A DNA stretch of 52,818 nucleotides from Dehalococcoidia bacterium (lineage in GTDB: Bacteria; Chloroflexota; Dehalococcoidia; JAUSIH01), in contig JAUSIH010000020.1 of NCBI GenBank assembly GCA_030648205.1, positions 1 through 52,818 of the forward strand, given 5' to 3'. Below the pieces are notes generated by a model. It did no database searches and had not been told where the DNA came from. It was given only the letters and a program-made list of their open reading frames with translations. Below are positions 8,605 to 17,506 of the stretch, one piece after another. Every line of letters starts with the position of its first letter. The first letter of the stretch is position 1. A program made the translations under genes and the position numbers.

Positions 8605-10068
8605 ATGCCAGGACTGGAGCGCCGCCCCCTGCTCATGGACCAGAGCAAGCCCGGCCGCACTGGTTGCACCGTGCCCGCTCTGGACGTGCCGGAGTCGCCG
8701 CTGCCGCCCGCGGCCATGCTGCGCGACGACCTTCCCCTGCCGGAGGTGAGCGAGCGCGACATCGTCAGCTACTTCCACAGGCTGAGCCAGCTCAACTACT
8801 CGGTGGATGAAGGCTTCTACCCTCTTGGCTCCTGCACCATGAAGTACAACCCCAAGTGGCACGATGAGGTGGCCCGCCTGCCCGGCTTCGCGCAGGTGCA
8901 TCCCTTGCAACCTGAGGAGACCGTCCAGGGCGCGCTCCAGATGATGTACGAGCTGCAACAGATGCTCGCCGAGATCCTGGGCATGCGCGCGGCGAGCCTG
9001 TGCCCCATGGCGGGCGCTCACGGCGAGCTGACGGGCATCATGATGGTCCGCGCCTATCACGTCTCCCGCGGCGACAAACGTCGGACGAAGATACTGGCGC
9101 CGGACTCTGCCCACGGGACGAACCCGGCCACGGCGGCCATGTGCGGCTTCCGCGTCGTAACAGTGCCATCGGACGGGCGGGGCGACATGGACCTGGCGGC
9201 GCTTCAGGCCTCCCTGGGGCCGGACATGGCCGGCCTCATGATAACCCTGCCCAGCACGCTCGGCCTCTTCGACCCGCACATCACGGAGATCACCGAGCGG
9301 GTGCACCGCGCGGGCGGGCTGGTGTACGGCGACGGCGCAAACCTGAACGCCATCCTGGGCAAAGTGAAGCTGGGCGCTCTCGGCTTCGACGTGGTGCACA
9401 CCAACCTGCACAAGACTTTCACCACGCCGCACGGCGGCGGCGGTCCGGGCTCAGGGCCCGTGGCTGTGGGGGAACGCCTGACGCCCTTCCTGCCGACACC
9501 CCACGTGGCGCACCGGCGCGATGAACACGGCGAGCGGTACGTGTTCGTGAGGCCGGAGAAGTCCATCGGGCGGATTGGCGCGTTCCAGGGCAACTTCGGG
9601 ATGCTGGTGCGGGCCTACTGCTACATCCGCCAACTGGGCGCGCCCGGCCTGCGGGAGGTCGCGGAGAACGCCGTCCTGAACGCCAACTACCTCCTGGCGA
9701 GGCTGAAGGACGCCTACCACCTGCCCTACGACCGCCGCTGCATGCACGAGGTTATCCTGTCGGCGTCCCGGCAAAAGGCCAGGGGCGTCCGCGCCCTGGA
9801 CATCGCCAAGCGGCTCATTGACTACGGCTTCCATCCGCCGACCATGTACTTCCCGCTGGTCGTGGACGAGGCGCTGATGATCGAGCCGACGGAGACGGAG
9901 AGCGTGGAGACGCTGGACGCCTTTGTGGAGGCGATGCTCGCCATCGCCCGCGAGGCGGAGCAGGACCCTGAAGTAGTGCGGAGCGCGCCCCACAAAGCGC
10001 CCATCACGCGCCTGGACGAGGCCACCGCCGCGCGCAAGCCCGACCTGCGCTGGCAGCCGCGGAGCTAG
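8605..10068 (+). CDS. gcvPB: Glycine dehydrogenase (decarboxylating) subunit 2
   Basis: 487 residues from the ATG at 8605, just after the gcvPA stop. A longer reading from 8527 would overlap gcvPA and is not supported by homology. This subunit holds the PLP Schiff-base lysine, Lys270 in [18 protein letters not shown]. Other family segments are [12 protein letters not shown] near 72, [12 protein letters not shown] near 168 and [10 protein letters not shown] near 243. With GcvPA it decarboxylates glycine and loads GcvH. It is the last gene of the operon, followed by a strong terminator at 10112. Confidence 0.97.
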   Translation: MPGLERRPLLMDQSKPGRTGCTVPALDVPESPLPPAAMLRDDLPLPEVSERDIVSYFHRLSQLNYSVDEGFYPLGSCTMKYNPKWHDEVARLPGFAQVHPLQPEETVQGALQMMYELQQMLAEILGMRAASLCPMAGAHGELTGIMMVRAYHVSRGDKRRTKILAPDSAHGTNPATAAMCGFRVVTVPSDGRGDMDLAALQASLGPDMAGLMITLPSTLGLFDPHITEITERVHRAGGLVYGDGANLNAILGKVKLGALGFDVVHTNLHKTFTTPHGGGGPGSGPVAVGERLTPFLPTPHVAHRRDEHGERYVFVRPEKSIGRIGAFQGNFGMLVRAYCYIRQLGAPGLREVAENAVLNANYLLARLKDAYHLPYDRRCMHEVILSASRQKARGVRALDIAKRLIDYGFHPPTMYFPLVVDEALMIEPTETESVETLDAFVEAMLAIAREAEQDPEVVRSAPHKAPITRLDEATAARKPDLRWQPRS

Positions 10069-10111
10069 ACGGGCCGCCGTCCGCAGCACGGCGGCGTCTT
10101 CAGCCCAAAGC

Positions 10112-10144
10112 AAAGGCCCCCTTCTTGAAAGAAGGGGGCCTTTT
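10112..10144. terminator. Bidirectional terminator between gcvPB and rplY
   Basis: AAAGGCCCCCTTC and GAAGGGGGCCTTT form a 13-bp stem around a TTGAAA loop. It is flanked by A/T runs on both sides, so it can serve the convergent gcvPB (plus) and rplY (minus) transcripts. Confidence 0.92.
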
Positions 10145-10183
10145 GGTCTCCAGAGAAACGGGAAAAGCTGGCCGACGGGGCGC

Positions 10184-10942
10184 CTACTTCTTTTCGCCCT
10201 TGGCGGGAGCAGCACCCTTGGCGGGAGCAGCGCCCTTGACCGGAGCACCACCCTTGGCCGCCTCGGCTTTACCGGCTTCGCCCTTGGCGGCGCCGGCTTC
10301 GGCGGCGGGAGCGCCTTCAGCAGCCTCAGCGCCCTCGGCAGGCACCTCAGCCTTGACTTCCTCCTCCGCCCGCTCAAAGTGGATGGCGGCTACCACGGCA
10401 TCAGGGTCTGTACGGACGCTGATGTTGGGACTCAAGCGGATGTCCATCACGCGAATGACCTGGCCGATCTCCGCCAGCCCGGATACATCCACCACCACCT
10501 GGCGCGGCAGGTCGAGAGGCAGGCACTCCACCTCCAGCAACTGAAGGGGCCGCGTCAGGACGCCGCCCGGCAGCTTGGCCGCCGGAGCTTCGCCTGTCAG
10601 GACAATGGGAATGCTCATGCGGACCTTCTCCGTCAGGCTGACCTGGCGAAGGTCCACGTGGACGATGGAGCTTGTCACAGGGTCACGCTGGAGACCCGAC
10701 ACGAACGCTAGGTGCTTTTCCGCGTCGCCTTCCACCACCACGGACACAGGCGCGCTGCGGCCCACCTTGGCCAGCACCTTTTGAAGTACGGCTGTCTCCA
10801 CTTCCACGGACAGGGAGGCAATGCCACTACCGTAGAGGCGCGCGGGCGTGAGGCCCTGGCGGCGCAAAAACCGGACGCGCTTGCCGAGGGCGTGGCGGAC
10901 GCGCGCGGGGAGCTGGACCTGGTCTGCTGCTGAGGTAGTCAT
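10184..10942 (-). CDS. rplY: 50S ribosomal protein L25/general stress protein Ctc
   Basis: 252 residues from the ATG at 10942. The N-terminal part is the L25 5S-rRNA-binding domain (VRHALGKRVRFLRRQGLTPARLYG). It is followed by the TL5/Ctc C-terminal beta domain (FVSGLQRDPVTSSIVHVDLRQVSLTEKV, VLTRPLQLLEVECLPLDLPRQVVVDVS). The last 60 residues or so are low-complexity Ala/Glu/Lys/Pro, partly encoded by an 18-bp tandem repeat. The protein binds 5S rRNA in the large subunit. A good promoter lies upstream at 10991-11019. Long acidic or Ala-rich tails of this kind are typical of Ctc proteins in Chloroflexota and relatives. Confidence 0.95.
   Translation of the reverse strand: MTTSAADQVQLPARVRHALGKRVRFLRRQGLTPARLYGSGIASLSVEVETAVLQKVLAKVGRSAPVSVVVEGDAEKHLAFVSGLQRDPVTSSIVHVDLRQVSLTEKVRMSIPIVLTGEAPAAKLPGGVLTRPLQLLEVECLPLDLPRQVVVDVSGLAEIGQVIRVMDIRLSPNISVRTDPDAVVAAIHFERAEEEVKAEVPAEGAEAAEGAPAAEAGAAKGEAGKAEAAKGGAPVKGAAPAKGAAPAKGEKK
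10197..10250. repeat. 18-bp tandem repeat in the 3' end of rplY
   Basis: Three units of 18 bp (10197-10214, 10215-10232, 10233-10250). The first two differ at one position and the third is more diverged. They encode the AAPAKG-type hexapeptide repeats of the L25/Ctc tail. Confidence 0.85.
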
Positions 10943-10990
10943 CGGTTCATTCCTGACGAGTAATCTGGTACAATCAACCCACAAACACCC

Positions 10991-11019
10991 ATTATATCCA
11001 CATTGGCTCCCACAGACAA
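10991..11019 (-). promoter_or_regulatory. Candidate promoter of rplY
   Basis: On the minus strand, TTGTCT (11019-11014), a 17-nt spacer, and a perfect TATAAT (10996-10991). The predicted start lies about 40 nt before the rplY ATG. It sits just before the divergent membrane-protein gene at 11038. Confidence 0.7.
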
Positions 11020-11037
11020 GCGCAAGGAGGAACTGAC

Positions 11038-11505
11038 ATGGGAGACGTCCTCCGGTTCCTGCACCTGGTCACCGCGCTCTGGTTTTCCGCGGGAGTCGGC
11101 CTCCAGATGGTCGTTCTTGCCCAGGGCGCCCGCGCCAAAGACCTCACGGTGGTGGCTTTTTCGTTCGGCCTGGCCCAACGCGCGCAGAAGGTATTCATCA
11201 TACCCGCCCTGCTGGTCCTGGGGCTGACCGGCGGCCTGACCATGATTGCGCTGGGCGTGAGCGGCAGAAAAGTGTGGATCATGCTCTCCGTCGCGCTGAC
11301 GCTCCTGCTGCTCCTGGTGGACGTCCTCTACCTGCAGCCGCACCTGGCGGAGGCCGAGAAGACCGCCCGCGAGGCTGTAGCAAGGGGCAAGCTGACGCCG
11401 CGCCTCTCCATGTGCGTGCAGGACCGCCGACGCGGCGCCGTCAGCCACGGAATGGCATTGGTCCTCGTCGTCATCGTCGCCCTGATGGCCTTCCAGCCTT
11501 TCTAA
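11038..11505 (+). CDS. Four-helix membrane protein, DUF2269/CopD-like
   Basis: 155 residues with a strong AAGGAGG site 7-8 nt upstream. Four membrane helices at about residues 5-27, 55-78, 82-102 and 135-153. The N-terminal FLHLVTALWFSAGVGLQ is reminiscent of DUF2269 and the CopD-related superfamily, whose members have membrane His residues and are often annotated as predicted integral membrane proteins. The third helix is leucine-rich, followed by a charged loop (LAEAEKTAREAVARGK). No substrate or partner is evident. Divergent from rplY and convergent with the large minus-strand cluster. Confidence 0.82.
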   Translation: MGDVLRFLHLVTALWFSAGVGLQMVVLAQGARAKDLTVVAFSFGLAQRAQKVFIIPALLVLGLTGGLTMIALGVSGRKVWIMLSVALTLLLLLVDVLYLQPHLAEAEKTAREAVARGKLTPRLSMCVQDRRRGAVSHGMALVLVVIVALMAFQPF

Positions 11506-11566
11506 AATGGGAGTTGCTCTCCGAGGGCACAAGCTACATCGCTTGCGTTCACCCCTCGTGTGACGT

Positions 11567-12619
11567 CTATCGGGGCTTGGCGGGCCACGCGACGGGTCGC
11601 ATCACGGAGCGCGTATCACCGAAAGTCGGCATGACCGTCGTGTGGTAGTCTTCCGGCCCTCCCGCAACGAGGACAATGATGTCCTCGGCCTTTTTCGCAG
11701 GCTTTGCCAGTCCGGCGACGACGTTGCCTTTCGTCGTCCGTTCCGCCCGCCTGTTCATTTTGGCCTCGAGACCCTGGACGGGAATTCCAGCCTTCTCATA
11801 GATTCCTGCCTTAACCGCGGCTTTCGTGTAGCCCTCATCGGCGAGACGTATGGCGAGGCCTACGCTCGCGATAATCACCGGCTCACCACCGCCAAGCTGA
11901 ATATCGTTATGACCAATGTTTGAAAGGCTCTGCGCCAAGCACTCCAGCAGGTAGGGCGTCTTCATTTTGCCCAAGTTCAGGCTTATCGTCCCCTGGACAG
12001 CGACAACCGTGATCGCGCTGGCGCCTCTGGCAAAGCCCCGTTCAACGTGGTATGGCTCCCATGGACTCTGTGCCTCAGCCTCACCCAGACAGCATGTGTA
12101 CTTCCCGGGAAACCCCAGAATCGCCTTGTCCACCTCCTCCGGCACGCCGCCGCCAATGTTCAGGAGCAGCAGCCGGACGGCTCTGCCCAGCGTCGCGTTC
12201 GCGCGGTTTCCTGGGCCAAGGGCGTTACGCCCCGTATTCATTTTCAGGTCCTGGACTACGGGCCCGTTCACGATGACAAAGGGGCAACAAGGACTTGTCG
12301 TGGACTGGACGCCATCCAGATTGAAGGCTGGGTCAGCAAGGGCCTCCACTATCGCCAGAATGACGGGCATGTATTCCGGCATGCAGCCAGCCATGACGGC
12401 CTGGGCCGCAATCTTTTCCACGGTGGCCAGGCCCTTTTTCGGCCCGAGCACACCAACGATATCGGAACCCTGTCGCGAAGAACCATTGACCATTAGCTGC
12501 ACGCGCTCCTCGGTCGGCGGGACCACGGGCAGCCCATCTGTCCAGCCCTGGGCATAGGCATATTCGTTCACAGCCTCGAATGATGCGGGTAGCTCGATGA
12601 CTCGCGGTCTGGACGTCAT
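11567..12619 (-). CDS. Conserved partner protein of UGSC selenoprotein, copy 1
   Basis: 350 residues; GGAGAA lies about 6 nt before the ATG. It follows UGSC gene 1 by 58 nt and is homologous to the genes at 30339 and 34039, which hold the same position after UGSC genes 2 and 3. Motifs shared by all three: W[TI]DGLPxxPPTxxRV (residues 26-40), AVMAGC[ML]Pxx[MF]PV (conserved Cys79), GPGxRANATxGRA in the middle, and PWEPxHVERGF. There is no signal peptide or membrane helix, so it is probably cytoplasmic. I do not recognise a named enzyme family. The fixed pairing suggests it forms a complex with the selenoprotein, perhaps with Cys79 as a thiol partner (inference). Confidence 0.88.
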   Translation of the reverse strand: MTSRPRVIELPASFEAVNEYAYAQGWTDGLPVVPPTEERVQLMVNGSSRQGSDIVGVLGPKKGLATVEKIAAQAVMAGCMPEYMPVILAIVEALADPAFNLDGVQSTTSPCCPFVIVNGPVVQDLKMNTGRNALGPGNRANATLGRAVRLLLLNIGGGVPEEVDKAILGFPGKYTCCLGEAEAQSPWEPYHVERGFARGASAITVVAVQGTISLNLGKMKTPYLLECLAQSLSNIGHNDIQLGGGEPVIIASVGLAIRLADEGYTKAAVKAGIYEKAGIPVQGLEAKMNRRAERTTKGNVVAGLAKPAKKAEDIIVLVAGGPEDYHTTVMPTFGDTRSVMRPVAWPAKPR

Positions 12620-12677
12620 GTCGTTCTCCGAAAAAGAGCCGCTTTATCTGGATGACTCAAACGGATGCTTCCCTGGG

Positions 12678-13238
12678 TCACGAAGTGATCGGCGGCTTCG
12701 CCGGTGCGCTCAAGCGATTCCGCACGTCGGGAAGGAGTTTCTCCGCCAAGGCGCGCAGGTCCGCCGGACTTCGCACCTCAACGTCCGCGGGCAGCACGAG
12801 CAACGTGAGGTTGGGGACTCCCCGCGCCCGCATAATAGATGTGGCAAGAGACACGAAGCGTTCAGTTACGAGCGTCACTGTGGGGACCCCGCGCTGCTCC
12901 AGCTCAACGCTGTCGTGGATACTCCACGTTGTGCAGGCGCCTCAGTTCCCCAGGCCGTTGATGACAAAATCACTGTCGCGCGCCAAATCGTCGAGCATCG
13001 CCTTCGGGGCGCCGATGCCGTCGCTTCTCTTCTCACAGAGGAGCGCCTGACTCACATCATCCCGCTGCTGCAGCAAGTCACGAAAGGCTGGCAGCAGGGT
13101 GTCCATGCTCCTCCAGCCGTTGTCCAGCAAGCCGATGCGTTTGCCACGCAACGTGTCGATACGCGGGGCCAGACTCGCCGGCTGACCACGTGTATCGACA
13201 TCTGCAATGGGATCAACGATACGCCATGTGGCTGTCAT
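12678..13238 (-). CDS. UGSC-family selenoprotein 1 (in-frame UGA at 12944-12942)
   Basis: 186 residues if the UGA is read as Sec99; strong AAGGAGG site before the ATG. Conventional calling breaks it into 98-residue and 66-residue pieces. The frame reads GLGN-U-GACTTWSIHD, then continues VELEQRGVPTVTLVTERF to a stop at 12678, so both sides of the UGA are one domain. The U-G-x-C-T motif is a redox UxxC and resembles the Sec site of glycine/proline reductase GrdB/PrdB. A hairpin starts 13 nt after the UGA. It follows a solute-binding protein and DppB-DppC genes and precedes its partner. UGSC-type proteins are known as occasional selenoproteins; their reaction is not established. Here x is Ala, not Ser. 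Confidence 0.88.
12914..12928 (-). promoter_or_regulatory. Bacterial SECIS-like hairpin of UGSC gene 1
   Basis: On the mRNA, CGTGG-AGTAT-CCACG forms a perfect 5-bp stem. It begins exactly 13 nt after the UGA, which puts the apical loop 18 nt downstream. The loop has G at its second position, as expected for SelB-recognised bacterial SECIS elements. The same position and loop occur in copies 2 and 3. Confidence 0.75.
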
Positions 13239-13308
13239 ACATCCCTCCTTCTACCGTAGAGAGGCTACGCATGTCCGAATGCAAGGAGACGCGGTGGGTA
13301 CTACAACA

Positions 13309-14205
13309 TCATTGACCCCGCAGGCGCGGGTCCATCTCGTCGCGCAGCGCGTCTCCCAGCATGTTAGCTGCGAAAACCGCCGTGGCGATTGCAACGCCGG
13401 GGGCAATGGTGAGCCACGGTGCGTCAAGCACGAATGTGCGGCCTGAGCCGGATAGCATCCCTCCCCATGTCGGGTTCGGCGGAGGAACCCCCACACCAAG
13501 AAAGCTGAGGCTCGCCTCCGTGATGATGGCCTGGGCGAGCTGAGCCGTCACAATAACAACGAACGGGCTGACCGCGCTGGGCGCCACGTGGTGAAAGATG
13601 ATACGGAACCTGCTGCACCCAATGGCTTTTGCCGCGTCCACAAAGGGGGTTGCGGATATGGCAATGGCGCTCGCCCGCACGACGCGATTGATCCGTGGCG
13701 TGATGACCGTGGCAATTGCCAATGTCACGATCAGCAGGGACGGCCCGAACACGGCCACGATCGCAAGCCCCAGCACCAGAGTCGGGAGGGCCATCATGGA
13801 GTCCATGAAACGCTGGATAACATCATCCGCCCAGCCGCCTACGTATGCGCCGACCAGTCCCAGTGTGCCTCCTATGACGCCACCAATCGCCACGGAGCTG
13901 AAGCCCACGGCAACCGTAATACGCGCGCCCCAGATAAGGCGGCTCAACACATCTCGGCCTGACTGGTCCGTGCCCAGTAGATGGCTCCACGACGGGGGCT
14001 GGCGCAGGACGCTTGCATCCATGACAACCGGGTCGTAAGCCGCCACGATGGGAGCCGCGACAGCGAGGACCAAATAGCCAAGCACAACAAGCGCACCCAG
14101 CGCACCCAGGGGCTTGCGCGCAAAGAACTTACCCACCCATCTTAGAGCGCCATGGGACTGGGTCCTCAGTGCGCCCCGCTTTTCCAGTGCTGACGTATAA
14201 CCCAT
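13309..14205 (-). CDS. ABC transporter permease, DppC/OppC type
   Basis: 298 residues from the ATG at 14205, which lies 7 nt after the upstream permease stop; a longer start would overlap that gene. It has the N-terminal OppC segment (KFFARKPLGALGALVV) and the marker HLLGTDQSGRDVLSRLIWGARI. The inner-membrane EAA-type loop is VDAAKAIGCSRFRIIFHHVAPSAV (long form, near residue 195), followed by SLSFLGVGVPPPNPTWGGML. It forms the channel of a peptide/nickel/opine-type importer with the DppB just upstream. No ATPase gene follows; UGSC gene 1 comes next instead. Confidence 0.95.
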   Translation of the reverse strand: MGYTSALEKRGALRTQSHGALRWVGKFFARKPLGALGALVVLGYLVLAVAAPIVAAYDPVVMDASVLRQPPSWSHLLGTDQSGRDVLSRLIWGARITVAVGFSSVAIGGVIGGTLGLVGAYVGGWADDVIQRFMDSMMALPTLVLGLAIVAVFGPSLLIVTLAIATVITPRINRVVRASAIAISATPFVDAAKAIGCSRFRIIFHHVAPSAVSPFVVIVTAQLAQAIITEASLSFLGVGVPPPNPTWGGMLSGSGRTFVLDAPWLTIAPGVAIATAVFAANMLGDALRDEMDPRLRGQ

Positions 14206-14212
14206 GCGTCTT

Positions 14213-15175
14213 TCAGCGAACTGATACTCTGGGATCCAGAAGGCCATACGCCACATCTATGAGCAGGTTAACCAGCAGCACTGACACACCAATGAGAAGG
14301 ATGAGGCCCTGGACGATGAAAATATCGCGCTGGACGACAGCTTCAACCAGCGCATTCCCGAGCCCGGGGAGGACGAATATGCGTTCAACGATGACCGCGC
14401 CGCTCATGAGGACGGCGAACAGAACGCCCACCAGCGCCACGATCGGCAGGAGAGCGTTGCGGAGGGCGTGTCGCAAGATCACGACCCGCTCCGCGAGGCC
14501 TTTCGACCGGGCCGTTCGCACGTAGTCCTCGCGCATGGTCTCCAGCATCTGGGCACGCGTCATGCGCGTGATGTACGCAGCGAAGGCGTAGCCAAGCACC
14601 AGCGAAGGCCAGATGAACTGAGATAGATTACCCAATGGGTCTTTCCAGAAAGACTCAACGAAAAACGAGGGCGGTAGCCAGTCAAAGATTGTAGCAAGGC
14701 CCAAGATCAGCAGGGTGCCCGTCCAAAAGGTCGGCATGGACAGCCCGGCGACGCTGGCGATACGCGCCAGGTGGTCAATCCAAGTGTCTCTGTAGATTGC
14801 GGCAATCACACCCAGCGGAACGCCCACGATAATAGCGATAAGTGTGGAGAGCAGCGCCACCTCCATGGTGACCATGCCGGTGCGGCCCACAATGTCCCAA
14901 ACGGTCTCGTCCCGGTAAAGCGAGCCGCCCAGGTCGCCGCGTAGGGCTCGCGCAAGCCAGTCCACATATTGCACGGTGACGGGCTGGTCCAATCCAAGTT
15001 TACCGCGCACAACGCGCGCATCCTCTTCTGAGACTCGTCCGCCTTCAGCGCCTCCCCCAAGGATCGTCGTGGTGACATCGCCGGGCATCACGCGCAATAG
15101 CGCAAATATGAAAATGGACAAGAACAGGATGCTTGGCACGACCTGTGCAAGCCTTGTGACAACATGTCGCCGCAT
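14213..15175 (-). CDS. ABC transporter permease, DppB/OppB type
   Basis: 320 residues from the ATG at 15175 (AAAGG upstream). Typical DppB features are the N-terminal helix LAQVVPSILFLSIFIFALLRVMPGD, LNLDQPVTVQYV-like LGLDQPVTVQYVDWL in the periplasmic loop, the YITRMTRAQMLETMREDYV and ARSKGLAERVVILRHALRNALLP coupling loops, and the C-terminal DVAYGLLDPRVS. It pairs with the DppC starting 7 nt downstream and with the lipoprotein encoded 120 nt upstream. Confidence 0.95.
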   Translation of the reverse strand: MRRHVVTRLAQVVPSILFLSIFIFALLRVMPGDVTTTILGGGAEGGRVSEEDARVVRGKLGLDQPVTVQYVDWLARALRGDLGGSLYRDETVWDIVGRTGMVTMEVALLSTLIAIIVGVPLGVIAAIYRDTWIDHLARIASVAGLSMPTFWTGTLLILGLATIFDWLPPSFFVESFWKDPLGNLSQFIWPSLVLGYAFAAYITRMTRAQMLETMREDYVRTARSKGLAERVVILRHALRNALLPIVALVGVLFAVLMSGAVIVERIFVLPGLGNALVEAVVQRDIFIVQGLILLIGVSVLLVNLLIDVAYGLLDPRVSVR

Positions 15176-15295
15176 GCCTTTGCTCTTCAGTACGGGAGCA
15201 GTACCAGGCGCCTCCCGTCGTTGCAGGCTGACACACAACCGTGAGGGCACGCGCCCCTGTGGGGTGGGCGCGTCACGAGCGAGATGGTGCTGAGC

Positions 15296-17104
15296 CTAGC
15301 GGGAGTCGGAGTCGCGCCACACGCGTTCGAATCTGTGGTTGTTGTGCGGGCCCCATCCCGGCTCGTAGTTCTTCACATGGTTCCAGTAAGCGTTGTAGGC
15401 GACCAGCCAATAGCTGGTGACGAACGGGGCCTCATTAATCAGCAAGTCCTCCAGCTCACGAATTGCCTTCGCCCGGAGGTCCTTGTTTTGCTCCTTCTCC
15501 TGGGCGAAATACAGGTCGCGCGACCGCTCATTGCCATAGTTGGTCTCGTTGTAGCCCGCCACATCGCCCTTTACGGGTGGCATCCAGTAGACGTTGCGGC
15601 CCACCGCATAGGCGTTCAGTGGGTTTGCGGCCACGACGGTCATGTCCATGTCACGACGCGCGCGCGTCAGATCAAACTTGGCTGTGTCCTCCAACGAAAT
15701 CGAGGCGCTGATACCCAGTTTTGTGGACAACTCGTTGGCGAAAAACTCGGCGCCAGATACATACGTGGTAAATCCGGCCCTCGTCCTGATAGTGGTCTTG
15801 AAGCCCTCCGGGTAGCCGGCTTCGGCCATTAGTTTCTTGGCCGTTCTGAGGTCTTCCTGACCACCCGGCGAGTCCTTGGGGCGAAATCCCGGGAGGCTGA
15901 GGTACGCCTGCTGAGAACGGGCGAATTGGCCGACGGGCGGAAACAGCGTGCCTACCTGACCTACGCCTTCGCCGAGGATGTTTATGGCCTTTTGCCGGTC
16001 CACGGCCAGGGAAATGGCGCGACGCACGCGGATATCATCAAAGGGCTTGCGGTTGTTGTTCATCATGAGCGTGACGGACTCGCCCCGGAAGAACGGTTTG
16101 ACTGCTATGGCGCGTCCCGAACGCTCAATCTGCTCCTTGTTGCTCCGCGAGAGCGCAATATTGCCTCCCGTCAGGTCTATACGACCAGCCAGTAGAGCGG
16201 CAACTTGAGTGCCGGCATCCTGTATTTCCACGATGCGTAGCTCGTCAATGTAAGGCATGCCCGTCCGAAAATAGTCTTTGTTCCTCTTCAGAATGGCGCC
16301 TACACCACGGCTGTATTGTTCCAAGCGGAACGGCCCTGTCCCAATGAACTTTGACACGCTGCTGATCTGCTGGTCTGGCTCAACAATATGCTTGGGCATG
16401 ACGTAGATGTTCCCGTGCGCAATCCAGTTGATGAATCCGTTCGACGGGTCCTTGAGCTGAAACTCCAACGTGCGCGGCCCGCGGGCTACAACGTCCTTGA
16501 CCATGGTGAACTCAGCCGCGCGATTACTCGCCTTGCCTGGCGGCGGCTGGAGCCACAGTTTCCACTTCGCCACTTCATCGTCAGCGGTGAACGACTTGCC
16601 GTCATGCCACTTGGCCTCGGTCAGTTGAAACGTGACTTTTGTCCCGTCCGGACTCACGTCCCAGCTTGTCGCAAGGTCCGCGATAATCTCGGTGTTGCTA
16701 GTGGGGTCATACTGGAGCAGTCCGTTATAGACAGGCGCCGCCAGGATCACAAGAGCGGAGCTTACCTGCCACAATGCATCCAGTGTGGGTGGGGGCGTGG
16801 GATTGATCTCTGTCACCATGCCACCCAGTTTTGGACGGGCGCTGTCGCCAGACGCGGCAGGAGTAGCAGGTATCGCCGTTGCGGCCGGGGAAGAAGGGCG
16901 ACTGGGTGAAGCCGGGACTGGCGTCGCCTGAGCCGTTTGAGTAGGGGCCGAGACCTGAGTCGGGAGAGGGCTGGAGGGTGCGCTAGGAGGTGTCGTTGGT
17001 GTGGCTGCTGGAGCACAGGCACTCAAGATAATGCTACCAGCAAGACAAACGGCCATGACTTTGATGAACGGGAGTCTGGCGCGTGAACCGACATTGCCTG
17101 GCAT
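15296..17104 (-). CDS. Family 5 extracellular solute-binding lipoprotein
   Basis: 602 residues from the ATG at 17104, preceded by GAGGGGGAG. A basic N-terminus, a hydrophobic segment and the lipobox LSAC are followed by a Thr/Pro/Ser-rich tether of about 70 residues. The SBP_bac_5 domain then shows LATSWDVSPDGTKVTFQL, KWHDGKSFTADDE, IGTGPFRLEQY and RVRRAISLAVDRQKAI. It captures peptides or other organic ligands at the cell surface for the DppBC permeases encoded directly downstream. Ligand unknown. It is the first gene after a 400-nt gap, so it may have its own promoter. Confidence 0.95.
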   Translation of the reverse strand: MPGNVGSRARLPFIKVMAVCLAGSIILSACAPAATPTTPPSAPSSPLPTQVSAPTQTAQATPVPASPSRPSSPAATAIPATPAASGDSARPKLGGMVTEINPTPPPTLDALWQVSSALVILAAPVYNGLLQYDPTSNTEIIADLATSWDVSPDGTKVTFQLTEAKWHDGKSFTADDEVAKWKLWLQPPPGKASNRAAEFTMVKDVVARGPRTLEFQLKDPSNGFINWIAHGNIYVMPKHIVEPDQQISSVSKFIGTGPFRLEQYSRGVGAILKRNKDYFRTGMPYIDELRIVEIQDAGTQVAALLAGRIDLTGGNIALSRSNKEQIERSGRAIAVKPFFRGESVTLMMNNNRKPFDDIRVRRAISLAVDRQKAINILGEGVGQVGTLFPPVGQFARSQQAYLSLPGFRPKDSPGGQEDLRTAKKLMAEAGYPEGFKTTIRTRAGFTTYVSGAEFFANELSTKLGISASISLEDTAKFDLTRARRDMDMTVVAANPLNAYAVGRNVYWMPPVKGDVAGYNETNYGNERSRDLYFAQEKEQNKDLRAKAIRELEDLLINEAPFVTSYWLVAYNAYWNHVKNYEPGWGPHNNHRFERVWRDSDSR

Positions 17105-17506
17105 ATTCTCCCCCTCGTGTAGCCATTCGGATCCGCGATACGCGAACCCTGCGGCAAGCAATACGTGCCGTGGAATGTATCACGGCTTGCACCACTACGT
17201 CAACAAGCGGCCTCAAGATGCGAAGGGGCTTCCGGCGAAGTTTACGTTGAGGCCCATCGGGGCGCCGCAACGCCCCGGCTCGTCCCTTTTCCTCCACCAA
17301 CGCCTCAATATCGGGCCTCAGACAGGGCACTGGACCCCGGTCGATTGTACCTGCGCAACCAGCGACGGTTGACAGTCTACTACAAAGGGACTCCCTGTTG
17401 GTCAGATGCAAGAGTATTGCTAGAGGCTACGCGGGCTCTTGCCATACTCTTTCTGACCATCGCTTTCTTCGCCGAGGCGGGTCTCTAGTCCCCCAAAGCA
17501 AGCCCG
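17105..17506. other. Gap within the minus-strand cluster
   Basis: No convincing gene. On the minus strand a TACAAT box (17349-17344) lacks a good -35 partner, and CCGTG-ATACATTC-CACGG (17185-17168) can form a small hairpin in the leader of the downstream solute-binding protein. This is the only break longer than about 250 bp inside the 24-kb cluster, so it may separate two transcription units. Confidence 0.5.

Noticed and set aside
12678-13238. Explaining the split UGSC genes as pseudogenes or sequencing errors
   Set aside because: Three diverged copies have the same stop codon (always TGA) at the same protein position, intact frames on both sides and a hairpin at the same distance. Independent decay would not give this.
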